From the NCBI RefSeq assembly GCF_042680605.1, contig NZ_JBHUEE010000008.1, positions 62,001-126,000 on the forward strand: 64,000 bases of DNA, written 5' to 3'. The notes below the pieces were generated by a model, which worked only from the letters and a program-made list of their open reading frames with translations, was not told the DNA's origin and searched no databases. The DNA comes from Allobogoriella deserti. GTDB lineage: Bacteria; Actinomycetota; Actinomycetes; Actinomycetales; Actinomycetaceae. Positions 8,318 through 16,734 of this stretch are shown here, piece after piece. Made by a program: the position numbers and the translations under genes. The first letter of the stretch is position 1, and each line of letters opens with the position of its first letter.

Positions 8318-10114
8318 TCAGCCCTTCTCTCCCCGGGCCAAGGTTGCGATGGAACCACCGCTCGGTGGCTGCTCGACCTGCTCGTCGACGGCGGCTTCGG
8401 GCCGGGTGACCTCCATCGAACCGCCGTGGATCTCGTGCGGTTCCTCCGGGTGCCCGTCCGTCTCCGGACCGTGCCCGTGGTGGGCGGCAGCCGCCAGCTC
8501 GGCCGGGGTCACCGGCTCGACGCGGTCCTCGTAGAAGAACCTCGAGATGCGGTGCCGGATACGGTCCGCGCGGTAACCGGGGCGGTCGACCCCGCGGCGG
8601 TCCGTGGCCGGGCCGACCTCGATCGGGCGCTGCGCCTCGTGCGCGACGAGGAGCCAGCGCTCCTCGTCCGTGAGCGGCTTGTGCACCTCCATGAACGCGC
8701 CGTCGGGCAGCTGGACCACCCGGCCGGTCTCGTGGCCGTGCAGCGCCAACTCGCGGTCTCGGCGCTGCAGCCCCAGGCAGATCCGCTTGGTCGCGATGAA
8801 CAGGACCACGGGCAGCACGAAGAAGGCGATCCGGAAGAACCACGTGATGTCGTTGATGGAGAGTTCGAAGTGCGTCGCGATGAGGTCGTTGGCACCGGCG
8901 AGGACCGTGACGCCGAATGCCCCGAGGTAGGCCACGCCGAGGGCTGTCCGCACCGGGACGTTGCGGGGCCGGTCGAGGACGTGGTGCTCGCGCTGGTCCT
9001 TGGTGGCGGCTGCCTCGAGGAACGGGTAGACCGCCAGGAAGGTGAACAGCAGCCCCGGAACGATGACGCCGGGGATGAGGATGTTCAACGACAGTGTGTA
9101 GCCCGCGATGACGACTTCCCATCCCGGCATCAGACGCAACGCGCCCTCGAGGAAGAGCATGTACCAGTCCGGCTGGGCGCCGGCCGAGACGGGCGACGGG
9201 TCGTACGGACCGTAGTTCCACACGTTGTTGATCGACATCGTCGCGCCCATCAGCGCGATGAACCCGAACACGATGAGGAAGAAACCGGCCATCTTCGCGG
9301 CGTAGACCGGGAACGCGGGGTAGCCGACGACGTTGTTGTCCGTGCGTCCGACCCCGGGGTACTGCGTGTGCTTGTGCACCACCATGAGGATCAGGTGGAC
9401 GGTCACCAGCGCGACGATCGCGGCCGGGATCAGCAGGATGTGCACCGTGAACAGCCGCGGAATGATGTGCTCACCGGGGAACTCGCCGCCGAAGAGGCCG
9501 TAGCTGACGTAGGAGCCGATGATCGGGATCGACTTCGCCACGCCGTCGGCGATTCGCAGGCCGTTGCCGGAGAGCACGTCATCCGGCAGCGAGTAGCCGG
9601 AGAAGCCGGCGAGCAGGCTGAGGATGAGCAGCGTGAACCCGACGAGCCAGTTGATCTCGCGCGGCTTGCGGAAGGCACCGGTGAAGAAGATCCGGAACAT
9701 GTGCACCACGATCGCGGCGACGAACAGCAGCGCCGCCCAGTGGTGCATCTGCCGCATGAGGAGGCCCCCCTTGACCTCCCAGGACATCAGCACCGTCGAT
9801 TCGTACGCGACGGACATCTCCATGCCCTGGTGAGTGGCGGGCATAGCGTCTTCGGGGTAGGTCGTATGCGCCATCGACGGGTCGAAGAACATCGTCAGAA
9901 AGATCCCGGTGAGGATCAGCACGACGAAGCTCCACAGCGCGATCTCGCCGAGCAGGAAGGACCAGTGCTCGGGGAAGATCTTCCGGCCGATGAACTTCAC
10001 GGCCTTGGCGACGCCGACCCGGGTGTCGAGGAGGTCGGCCGTCGATCCCATCGCCTTCGAAGGGCGGTACTCGCCGGACGGACGTGCCGTCGGGGTGGAG
10101 GAGGACACGGTCAC
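8318..10114 (-). CDS. qcrB: Menaquinol-cytochrome c reductase cytochrome b subunit
   Basis: QcrB holds the two b hemes and the quinol sites of the bcc complex. From the GTG that overlaps the qcrA stop by 4 nt it is 598 residues. His124 and His138 (RQMHHWAALL, then VVHMF) and the second His pair in the TVHILL helix are the heme ligands. PDWYMLF replaces the usual PEWY motif of the Qo site, a conservative D for E change common in actinobacteria. A hydrophilic C-terminal tail of about 150 residues is also typical for the group. Reading frames upstream of 10114 run back into qcrA and are not a real N-terminus. Confidence 0.96.
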   Translation of the reverse strand: MTVSSSTPTARPSGEYRPSKAMGSTADLLDTRVGVAKAVKFIGRKIFPEHWSFLLGEIALWSFVVLILTGIFLTMFFDPSMAHTTYPEDAMPATHQGMEMSVAYESTVLMSWEVKGGLLMRQMHHWAALLFVAAIVVHMFRIFFTGAFRKPREINWLVGFTLLILSLLAGFSGYSLPDDVLSGNGLRIADGVAKSIPIIGSYVSYGLFGGEFPGEHIIPRLFTVHILLIPAAIVALVTVHLILMVVHKHTQYPGVGRTDNNVVGYPAFPVYAAKMAGFFLIVFGFIALMGATMSINNVWNYGPYDPSPVSAGAQPDWYMLFLEGALRLMPGWEVVIAGYTLSLNILIPGVIVPGLLFTFLAVYPFLEAAATKDQREHHVLDRPRNVPVRTALGVAYLGAFGVTVLAGANDLIATHFELSINDITWFFRIAFFVLPVVLFIATKRICLGLQRRDRELALHGHETGRVVQLPDGAFMEVHKPLTDEERWLLVAHEAQRPIEVGPATDRRGVDRPGYRADRIRHRISRFFYEDRVEPVTPAELAAAAHHGHGPETDGHPEEPHEIHGGSMEVTRPEAAVDEQVEQPPSGGSIATLARGEKG

Positions 10115-11163
10115 TGCAGACGCTCCCAGTAGCTCGGGCCGATCGGCTCGTCGAAGTCGGCGCGGGCGACGAGGTATCCCTCGTCGTCGACCGCGATCGG
10201 CAGCTGCGGCAGTGGACGCTTCGCGGGCCCGAAGACCACCTTGGCCTGATCGGTCATGTCGAACGTCGACTGGTGGCACGGGCAGAGCAGGTGGTGGGTC
10301 TGCTGCTCGTACAGCGCGACGGGGCACCCGACGTGGGTGCAGATCTTGGAGTAGGCGACGATCCCGTTGTAGGACCAGTCGGCCTTCTCCTCGGGTTCGT
10401 GGAGCAGGTCCGGGTCGAGCCGCACCATGAGGACGACGGCCTTGGCCTTCTCCTCGTAGAAGTGCTCGTGCTCGTTCAGGCCGTGCGGGATGACGTGGAA
10501 GACCGAACCGTTGGTCACGTCCGTCGCGCGGATCGGCGTGTCCTCGGGGTCACGTGCCAGGCGACGCCCGAGCGAGCCGTCCGGCAGTCGACCGGAGTAC
10601 TCCTCCGGCGTCTCCCCCCAGAGCGTGTGCCGGAAGGCGCCGACGTTCCAGTCCCCGCCGAGGTTCGCCACCAGCGGGACGACGTACGGCAGCGGGGCGA
10701 GTGCCACGGCCCCGAGCGCCGCGCCCTTGAGCAGCGGACGCCGACCGATGCCGGAGTCCTCGACGCCGTGCTTCATCATGTCGGCGGCGACGGCGCGGGT
10801 CTCGTCGTCGGAACGTTGCGGGTGGCGCTCCTCGACGTACTCGACGTTGGACATCAGTGTCTTGGCCCAGTGGATGGCGGCGACGCCGATGCCGAGCATG
10901 CCGATGCCGAGGCCGAGTCCGAGGAAGAGCGTCGAGTTGCGCACGCTCCACAGATCCTCGAGCGGGAGCGCGACGTAGGCGACGATCGACCCGATCGAGG
11001 CGAGCGCGCTGACCGCGAGGATGAGCGCGATCAGCCGTTCATTGGCCTTGGCGTACCTGGGGTCGACATCTCCCAGTCGCTCGCGGTGCTCTTCCGTGCC
11101 GGGGTTCTCGAAGAGCTCTGGCTCCTGCGCCTCCGCAGGAGCGACGTGCTGCTCGGTGCTCAC
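10111..11163 (-). CDS. qcrA: Rieske iron-sulfur subunit of the bcc complex
   Basis: QcrA passes electrons from menaquinol to the QcrC hemes through a [2Fe-2S] cluster. The 350-residue protein has three membrane helices (about 43-66, 77-98 and 146-167), as in other actinobacteria, instead of the single helix of proteobacterial Rieske proteins. The cluster motifs are Cys275-Thr-His277-Val-Gly-Cys280 and Cys294-Pro-Cys296-His297. The second reads CPCHQS instead of CPCHGS. The GTG start overlaps the qcrC stop by 4 nt, and the stop overlaps the qcrB start by 4 nt. Confidence 0.96.
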   Translation of the reverse strand: MSTEQHVAPAEAQEPELFENPGTEEHRERLGDVDPRYAKANERLIALILAVSALASIGSIVAYVALPLEDLWSVRNSTLFLGLGLGIGMLGIGVAAIHWAKTLMSNVEYVEERHPQRSDDETRAVAADMMKHGVEDSGIGRRPLLKGAALGAVALAPLPYVVPLVANLGGDWNVGAFRHTLWGETPEEYSGRLPDGSLGRRLARDPEDTPIRATDVTNGSVFHVIPHGLNEHEHFYEEKAKAVVLMVRLDPDLLHEPEEKADWSYNGIVAYSKICTHVGCPVALYEQQTHHLLCPCHQSTFDMTDQAKVVFGPAKRPLPQLPIAVDDEGYLVARADFDEPIGPSYWERLQ

Positions 11164-11942
11164 GAGGACTTCGCTCCGATCCAGATGGCGGCGCCGATGA
11201 GACCGCCGATACCGATGATCCAGACCCACAGGCCCTCGGACACCGGACCGAGGGAGCCGAGGCTGACGCCACCCGGCGTGGGCTCGCGCACCTCCATGAG
11301 GTAGGCGATGACGTCCCGCTTGCCCTCGGGCGAGATGTTGGCCTCGTTGAACACCGGCATCGACTGTGGGCCGGTGAGCATGGCCTCGTAGATCTCCGTG
11401 GGAGTCGAGTCCCAGAGGGCAGGGGCGTGCTTCCCCTCACTCAGCGCGCCGCCGGCGCCAACGGCGTTGTGGCACATCGCGCAGTTGGTGCGGAACAGCG
11501 CCAGTCCGTTGGCGGGGTCGCCCGTGGCCGGGTCGACCATCTCCTCACTCGGGATGGCCGGTCCGGGACCGAGCGAGGCCACGTAGGCCGCGACCTGGGA
11601 GATCTGCTCCGGATCGAACTGCGGGGGGCCGGCCTCGGCCTGCGGGGAGTTGTTCCGCATCGGCATCCGGCCGGTCGCCATCTGGAAGTCCACCGAGGCG
11701 GCGCCGACACCGATTAGCGAGGGGGCGACGTCGGTTCCTTCCCCGTTGAGCCCGTGGCAGGTGGCGCAGTTCGTGCGGAACAGCTCCTGGCCGGCTTCGA
11801 CATCCTCGGTGGCGTCACCCGCTGCGGCCTCGGCCGGCTGGGGGGCGAAGGCGGCGTACATGGCGCCGGTGAGAATCAGGGCGAGCAGGACCAACAGCGC
11901 CGGCGCGAACCGGCTCCTCCTGCTTGCGGCAAGTGCCTTCAC
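11160..11942 (-). CDS. qcrC: Diheme cytochrome c subunit of the bcc complex
   Basis: QcrC is the diheme cytochrome that links the bc complex directly to the aa3 oxidase in actinobacteria, replacing a soluble cytochrome c. The 260-residue product has an N-terminal signal or anchor helix, two c-type heme sites (Cys59-x-x-Cys62-His63 and Cys154-x-x-Cys157-His158) and a C-terminal membrane helix (about 238-255). I chose the GTG at 11942 because GAGGA lies upstream and the hydrophobic signal follows directly. It sits between ctaE and qcrA in the usual order ctaE-qcrC-qcrA-qcrB. Confidence 0.95.
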   Translation of the reverse strand: MKALAASRRSRFAPALLVLLALILTGAMYAAFAPQPAEAAAGDATEDVEAGQELFRTNCATCHGLNGEGTDVAPSLIGVGAASVDFQMATGRMPMRNNSPQAEAGPPQFDPEQISQVAAYVASLGPGPAIPSEEMVDPATGDPANGLALFRTNCAMCHNAVGAGGALSEGKHAPALWDSTPTEIYEAMLTGPQSMPVFNEANISPEGKRDVIAYLMEVREPTPGGVSLGSLGPVSEGLWVWIIGIGGLIGAAIWIGAKSS

Positions 11943-11997
11943 GATGTGACGTCCTCGGGTGTCGGGGGCGGCGGGCAAGGGGCGGGGGAGGTGTGGT

Positions 11998-12654
11998 CTA
12001 CAGATGCACGAGGGCGTAGTCGAGCACGTAGATCACGAAGAACAGGCCGATCCATACCACGTCGACGAAATGCCAGTAGTACGACGTGACAACGGCGCGG
12101 CCGGCCTCGAGGTGACCGAAACGCTTGGCGGCGAAGGAGCTGGCCAAGACGTACAGGAAGGCAACGAGGCCGCCGATCACGTGGAGGGCGTGGAAGCCAG
12201 TCGTGATGTAGAAGACCGAGCCGTAGCTCGAGGTCGAGATCCGCATGCCGTGCTCGATGAGCTCGGTGTACTCGGTCACCTGACCGGCGACGAAGATCGC
12301 CCCCATGACAAAGGTGAGCGTGTACCACTCGATCATGCCCCACTTGCGCACATCGAGAAGCGAACCGGTCCGGTTCGCCTGGAAGCGCTCTGCGGCGAAG
12401 ACGCCCATCTGGCAGGTCACCGAACTCAACACCAGGATGGTGGTGTTGCCCAGCGCGAACGGGAAGTTCAACACGCTCGAGGCCTCGCCCCATGCCTCCG
12501 CGCCGGCCACCGACCGGTGCGTGAAATACATGGCGAACAGCCCCGCGAAGAACATCAGCTCGCTGGAGAGCCAGATGATGACGCCGACCGACAGGACATT
12601 GGGTCGCTTGACATGCACGGACCCGGTGGACGCGGCGGCGGTTGTTGACGACAC
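11998..12654 (-). CDS. ctaE: Cytochrome c oxidase subunit III
   Basis: The 218-residue protein has seven membrane helices and the family motifs TGFHALHV and WHFVDVVWI. CtaE is a structural subunit of the aa3 oxidase, encoded here with the bc complex genes instead of with ctaC-ctaD, as is usual in actinobacteria. It is the first gene of the ctaE-qcrCAB operon. The GTG has no Shine-Dalgarno sequence but has a CATAAT hexamer ending 6 nt before it, so translation is probably from a leaderless transcript. Confidence 0.95.
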   Translation of the reverse strand: MSSTTAAASTGSVHVKRPNVLSVGVIIWLSSELMFFAGLFAMYFTHRSVAGAEAWGEASSVLNFPFALGNTTILVLSSVTCQMGVFAAERFQANRTGSLLDVRKWGMIEWYTLTFVMGAIFVAGQVTEYTELIEHGMRISTSSYGSVFYITTGFHALHVIGGLVAFLYVLASSFAAKRFGHLEAGRAVVTSYYWHFVDVVWIGLFFVIYVLDYALVHL

Positions 12655-12660
12655 CTGGTC

Positions 12661-12666
12661 ATTATG
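12661..12666 (-). promoter_or_regulatory. -10 element of ctaE operon (leaderless)
   Basis: CATAAT on the minus strand ends 6 nt before the ctaE GTG, placing the transcription start at or next to the start codon. No ribosome binding site lies between. Confidence 0.5.
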
Positions 12667-12899
12667 GCCTAGTCAGAGCCCCTCCTGGCCAGTTCGAACA
12701 CGCTGCGCGTCGCCCGGCCGGCCCACGGCTCGCTCGCATGGATCGCATGATCGCGCGGCTCGGGCGCGCTCGTGCGTCGTCGGTGACCGACGCGGCCCGG
12801 CCAGGTGTGACGGGGACCACCTGTAGCCGGGCATTAACATGAGGCGCGGGCCGCGCTCAGGCGGCTCGTCCGCACGCCGATCCGCGCAGGAGGACAAGG

Positions 12900-13322
12900 A
12901 TGACCAGCGCCCCCGCAGCCGACGAGGAGACCGTCGATCTGCTGATCTACAGCGACGACGTGGACACCCGCCGGGCTGTCATCGACTCGGTGGGGCGGCG
13001 TCCCGGCAAGGGCCTGCCGGCCGTGCGGTGGACCGAGGCCGCCACCCGCGACGGAGCATTCACCAAGGTTCGCAACGGGGACTTCGCGCTGCTGGTCCTC
13101 GACGGCGAGACGGCGAAGGCCGGCGGGATGGCGTTGGCACGGGAGCTCAAGAGCGAGATCTACGACTGCCCGCACGCCATCATCCTCACCGCTCGGGCCG
13201 AGGACCGGTGGTTGGCGACATGGGCGGACGCCGACGCGATCGTGCCGGCACCCTACGATCCGATCGCGCTCCAGGAGGCCGTCGCAGGCCTGCTGCAGCA
13301 GCATGCGGGCGCGTCGCGATGA
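12900..13322 (+). CDS. Receiver-like (pseudo-response regulator) protein
   Basis: The 140-residue product resembles a stand-alone CheY-like receiver domain. It has the acidic pair Asp19-Asp20, a candidate phospho-acceptor Asp68 (LLVLDGE) and Thr97 after the fourth strand (IILTA). The otherwise invariant lysine of the KP motif is replaced by Ala117 (APYDP), so normal phosphorylation signalling is doubtful. There is no output domain and no histidine kinase nearby. AGGAGG at 12888-12893 supports the ATG. It overlaps trpD by 4 nt (ATGA). Function unknown; the receiver fold is the confident part. Confidence 0.75.
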   Translation: MTSAPAADEETVDLLIYSDDVDTRRAVIDSVGRRPGKGLPAVRWTEAATRDGAFTKVRNGDFALLVLDGETAKAGGMALARELKSEIYDCPHAIILTARAEDRWLATWADADAIVPAPYDPIALQEAVAGLLQQHAGASR

Positions 13323-14383
13323 CCGCAGGGGCCGAGCGGTCGTGGCCGGACCTCCTGTCGCGCGTCATCGCCCGCGAGGACCTGTCCGCCGACGAGACGG
13401 CATGGGCGATGGACCAGGTGATGACCGACCGCACCACGCCGGAGGTTCTGGCCGGGTTCCTCGTCGGGCTCGCCACGAAGGGGGAGACTGTCGCGGAGGT
13501 CCGCGGTCTGGCCGATGCGATGCTGACCCACTCCGTCCCCGTGGACGTCGACGGCTCCGACGCCGTCGACGTCGTCGGCACCGGGGGGGACCGGTTGCAC
13601 ACGGTGAACATCTCGACGATGGCCTCGCTCGTCGTCGCGGGTGCCGGCGTCGGCGTGGTCAAGCACGGCAACCGTGCGTCAAGTTCCTCGTCGGGCAGCG
13701 CCGACGTGCTGGAGGCGCTCGGCGTCGATCTCAACCTGCCCGTCGACGGCGTCGCCCGGGTCTACCGCGAGGTCGGCATCACGTTCTGCTTCGCCACCGT
13801 GTTCCACCCGTCGATGCGGTTCGCCGGACCGACCCGCCGGGAGCTCGCGGTGGCGACCGTGTTCAACATCCTCGGTCCCCTCACCAACCCGGCCCGCACG
13901 AGGGCTGGCGCCATCGGCGTAGCGCGCGCCTCCGCCGCGCCTCTGGTCGCCGGCGTGCTCGCCGCCCGAGGCGCCAGCGCGCTCGTCTTCCGGGGCCGCA
14001 ACGGCCTGGACGAACTCTCTGCCACGGCGGTGAACGGCGTCTGGGAGGTCCGGGACGGGCAGATCCACGAACACACGATCGACGCCGTCGCCGAGCTCGG
14101 CCTGGCTCCGGCGACGGTGGGCGACCTGCGGGGGCACGACGCCGGACACAACGCCGACGTCGCTCGCCGGCTCCTGGCCGGCGAGCGCGGCCCGGTGCGA
14201 GAGGCGGTGCTGCTCAACGCGGCCGCGGCCCTCGTCGCCCACGGCCGTCTCCCCGGTACTGGACCGGACAGTGGAGATCTGCTGACACGATTGCGCGCCG
14301 CGCTCGAGCACGCCGCTCGTGCCGTGGACTCTGGTGCAGCCGCCGGCGTGCTCGATCGCTGGGTGCAGGCTACCCGCGGCTAG
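13319..14383 (+). CDS. trpD: Anthranilate phosphoribosyltransferase
   Basis: TrpD transfers the phosphoribosyl group from PRPP to anthranilate, the second step of tryptophan synthesis. The 354-residue protein shows the glycine-rich PRPP loop (Gly87-Thr-Gly-Gly-Asp91), the KHGNR motif (115-119) and SGSADVLEALG. The ATG overlaps the preceding receiver-like gene by 4 nt; a longer frame upstream is only its shadow. No other trp genes are close. The TAG stop abuts and partly overlaps a 147-bp dimeric repeat. Confidence 0.96.
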   Translation: MTAGAERSWPDLLSRVIAREDLSADETAWAMDQVMTDRTTPEVLAGFLVGLATKGETVAEVRGLADAMLTHSVPVDVDGSDAVDVVGTGGDRLHTVNISTMASLVVAGAGVGVVKHGNRASSSSSGSADVLEALGVDLNLPVDGVARVYREVGITFCFATVFHPSMRFAGPTRRELAVATVFNILGPLTNPARTRAGAIGVARASAAPLVAGVLAARGASALVFRGRNGLDELSATAVNGVWEVRDGQIHEHTIDAVAELGLAPATVGDLRGHDAGHNADVARRLLAGERGPVREAVLLNAAAALVAHGRLPGTGPDSGDLLTRLRAALEHAARAVDSGAAAGVLDRWVQATRG

Positions 14384-14528
14384 CTGCGCTGCGGGCGGGA
14401 CGCTCGTTCCTCACGCCCACCCTCGCTGCGCCTTCGTCAGTCCCGGGTTGGTGGTCGGACTTCCTCAGCTGCGCTGCGGGCGGGACGCTCGTTCCTCACG
14501 CCCACCCTCGCTGCGCCTTCGTCAGTCC
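14382..14528. repeat. Dimeric 62-bp repeat filling a convergent spacer (site A)
   Basis: Two identical 62-bp copies (14382-14443 and 14467-14528) are separated by a 23-bp linker. Together they occupy the whole space between trpD and the convergent AsnC-type gene. Read on the minus strand, each copy begins GGACTGACGAAGGCGCAG, and the TGA of the outer copy is the stop codon of the AsnC-type gene. A related, diverged pair occurs at 41856-41997. There is no transposase and no long inverted repeat. Confidence 0.9.
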
Positions 14529-14803
14529 TCCAGCCCGATGTGGAAGGCCTGCTCCAAGTCGTGCTGCGAGTAGGCCTGGAAAGCGATGTACGTCTGGGTC
14601 CGCAGCACGCCGGGCACCTTGCCGAGCTTGTCGGAGACCACATCGGCCAGGTCGTCGTGCTGGCGCACGCGAGCGATGGCCACCAGATCGATGTCGCCGG
14701 TAACCGAGTACACCTCACTGATGCCCGGGAGGTCCGCGACCTCCTGGGCGACCTCCGGGATGCGGGCGACGTCGGCGTCGATGAGGACGATGGCAGTCAA
14801 CAT
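14522..14803 (-). CDS. Stand-alone Lrp/AsnC ligand-binding domain protein
   Basis: The 93-residue protein consists only of the AsnC/RAM ligand-binding fold (MLTAIVLIDAD, GDIDLVAIARV), without the N-terminal helix-turn-helix of Lrp regulators. Such single-domain proteins form ring-like oligomers and often bind amino acids. A role next to trpD is therefore possible but not shown. The ATG at 14803 is chosen because the fold starts there; upstream residues in frame are low-complexity. It follows the exonuclease gene by 25 nt on the same strand. Its TGA stop is part of the neighbouring repeat. Confidence 0.85.
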   Translation of the reverse strand: MLTAIVLIDADVARIPEVAQEVADLPGISEVYSVTGDIDLVAIARVRQHDDLADVVSDKLGKVPGVLRTQTYIAFQAYSQHDLEQAFHIGLED

Positions 14804-14828
14804 GCGGCCATCATGACGCACTGCCGGC

Positions 14829-16625
14829 TCATCCGGCGGTGGGCACGCGGTGCCGCGCGGCGCCACGTACCGGACACGCGAGCGGAACCGGTCCCTCCTC
14901 GACGGCCACGAGGCGGACCCCCGGCTGCTCGAGCCAGGAGGCGATCAGCTCCGTCTCCTCCACGGGAGCCGCGCCGCAGGCAGCCTCCGGAGCCCGCACC
15001 ACCTCGCCCCCGGCCCGCAGTGCGCCGACCACCGGCATCGGATCCTCGCCCGCACGCGAGACGGCCGTCCCGGCGAGTCGGCCGAACCTGGCCAGGACGA
15101 ACTCCCACCCTCCCGACTCCTTACGGCGCGCCGCGAGAATCTCCGGCGTCGCGACGAGCGGGCGCAGCCGTTCGGCGCGCCGTGCGCCCTGCAGCAGTGC
15201 CGCCAGGCGGTCCCGCTGGATCGCTGCCTCCTCGTACCGCTGCTGGCGTGCCAGCTCGGCGATCTTCTCGTGCAACCGCGCCGCTGCGCCGTCGACCTGG
15301 GCCCGAAGTGCCTCCCGGACCGGCCGGACCGCGCCGCGATAGAGCTCGACGGTCTGACCGCCCACGCACGGTGCGCCGCATCGGTTCATCTCGGCGAGCG
15401 CACAGGCGCTGGCTCCGGCGCGAGGTGCCTGGGGGAGCCGGGAGGTGCACCGGCGGACCGGGGCCACCTCCTGCAGCGCCTCGAGGGCCGACATGGCGGC
15501 CCGGCGACTCCCGAACGGTCCGAGGACCTCGGCCATCTCCGCCGAGCCCACCCGGCGAACCACGCTGAGCCGCGGGAAGGGCTCATCGGTCAGCCGCAGC
15601 CACGGCCGTCGCTCTGGTCTGCGGGACCGCCGGTTGTACGGCGGGTCGAGCTCCGCGATGAGCCGCAGTTCCCGCACCTGCGCCTCGAGCACCGTCGCGC
15701 ACGGCACCGGCCGCACCCCGACAGCGATGTCGAGCATCTCCCCGATACGCCGGCGCTTCTCCCCGGCAGTGAAGTACTGGCGCACCCGCCGCCGCAGGTT
15801 CGACGCCGTGCCGACGTAGAGCACCTCACGCCCCGGGCCGAGGAACTGGTACACGCCCGGCCCGCCAGGCAGCCCGTCGGCCATGGCCGATTTCCGACGG
15901 CGCCGCGGCGGGACGGGGTCCGTGGCGGTCCGCAGGTCCTCGAGGTGCGTGACCCCGAGGGGCGCAGCGCGGGCGAGGAGGCCGTGCAGCACGTCGACCG
16001 TCGCGCGGGCGTCCGTCAGAGCGCGGTGGTCAGGGGTCACTTTGGCATGGAAGAGCTGGGCGAGCGTGCCGAGACGATGATTGGGGGCCTCGTCCCTGGT
16101 CACCAACCGGCGCGCCATCGCCACCGTGTCCAACACCTGGGGACGTGGCCAGACGAGATCCATCCGCTCGGTGGCCTGCCGGAGGAAGCCGATATCGAAC
16201 CCCGCGTTGTGGGCGACGACCACCGTCCCCGGTGCACCGGGATCGGCTCCGGCCAGGCCGGCGAACTCGAGGAAGGAGGGGAGGACCTCGCTGATCCGCG
16301 GAGCGGCCACGACCATGGCGTTCGTGATGCCGGTCAGGACCGTGACGGTCGGGGGAATCGCCGTGCCCGGGTTCACCAGCGTCTGGAACTCGCCCAGCAC
16401 CTCGCCCCCGCGGACCTTGACGGCGCCGACCTCCGTGATCTCGGCGTCGGTGGGTGAACCACCGGTCGTCTCGAGGTCAACCACCACGAACGTGACCTCG
16501 TGCAACGGTGTGCCGACCTCGTCGAGGCCGAGCTGGACGGGACGGCCGTGCCCGGAGGCGGTCCGCGTGCGGTCGTCGAGCGAGAGCCGGCCACCCGGGG
16601 CGGTTTCGAGCAGGGACGAGGCCAT
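14829..16625 (-). CDS. DEDD exonuclease / GIY-YIG / UVR fusion protein
   Basis: The 598-residue protein joins a DnaQ-like 3'-5' exonuclease to the front part of UvrC. Residues 44-215 carry DEDD motifs (Asp50-x-Glu52, Asp144, His200, Asp205). Residues 252-330 form a GIY-YIG nuclease domain (GVYQFLG, LYVGTA). A cysteine cluster (Cys408, Cys416, Cys420) precedes a UVR motif at about 450-485. The RNase H-like and HhH half of UvrC is missing. Mycobacterial Rv2191 has the same build, also next to trpD. The role is probably DNA repair. The start is uncertain: an ATG at 16676 is also in frame, and neither has a clear ribosome binding site. Confidence 0.88.
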   Translation of the reverse strand: MASSLLETAPGGRLSLDDRTRTASGHGRPVQLGLDEVGTPLHEVTFVVVDLETTGGSPTDAEITEVGAVKVRGGEVLGEFQTLVNPGTAIPPTVTVLTGITNAMVVAAPRISEVLPSFLEFAGLAGADPGAPGTVVVAHNAGFDIGFLRQATERMDLVWPRPQVLDTVAMARRLVTRDEAPNHRLGTLAQLFHAKVTPDHRALTDARATVDVLHGLLARAAPLGVTHLEDLRTATDPVPPRRRRKSAMADGLPGGPGVYQFLGPGREVLYVGTASNLRRRVRQYFTAGEKRRRIGEMLDIAVGVRPVPCATVLEAQVRELRLIAELDPPYNRRSRRPERRPWLRLTDEPFPRLSVVRRVGSAEMAEVLGPFGSRRAAMSALEALQEVAPVRRCTSRLPQAPRAGASACALAEMNRCGAPCVGGQTVELYRGAVRPVREALRAQVDGAAARLHEKIAELARQQRYEEAAIQRDRLAALLQGARRAERLRPLVATPEILAARRKESGGWEFVLARFGRLAGTAVSRAGEDPMPVVGALRAGGEVVRAPEAACGAAPVEETELIASWLEQPGVRLVAVEEGPVPLACPVRGAARHRVPTAG

Positions 16626-16734
16626 GGCCGCGACCGTAGGCGCGACCACCCACACCGCCCCGCCCGACACGATCATGTTGCCGGAAAGGGGTGTCGAAGC
16701 CCGACCGACCGCCTCCGGACGGTGACGTCCGGGC

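Noticed and set aside
8426..10132. Long open frame (568 codons) opposite qcrB
   Set aside because: It is a GC-bias shadow of qcrB: composition is rich in Arg, Asp, Gly and His, with no domain, and qcrB motifs on the other strand are complete.
14382..14528. CRISPR-like array from the repeated 62-bp unit
   Set aside because: Only two copies, repeats far longer than CRISPR repeats, one of them contains a gene stop codon, and there are no cas genes.
14382..14528. Insertion-sequence remnant or MITE
   Set aside because: No terminal inverted repeats, transposase or target duplication can be seen; direct repeat structure with identical internal copies does not fit.
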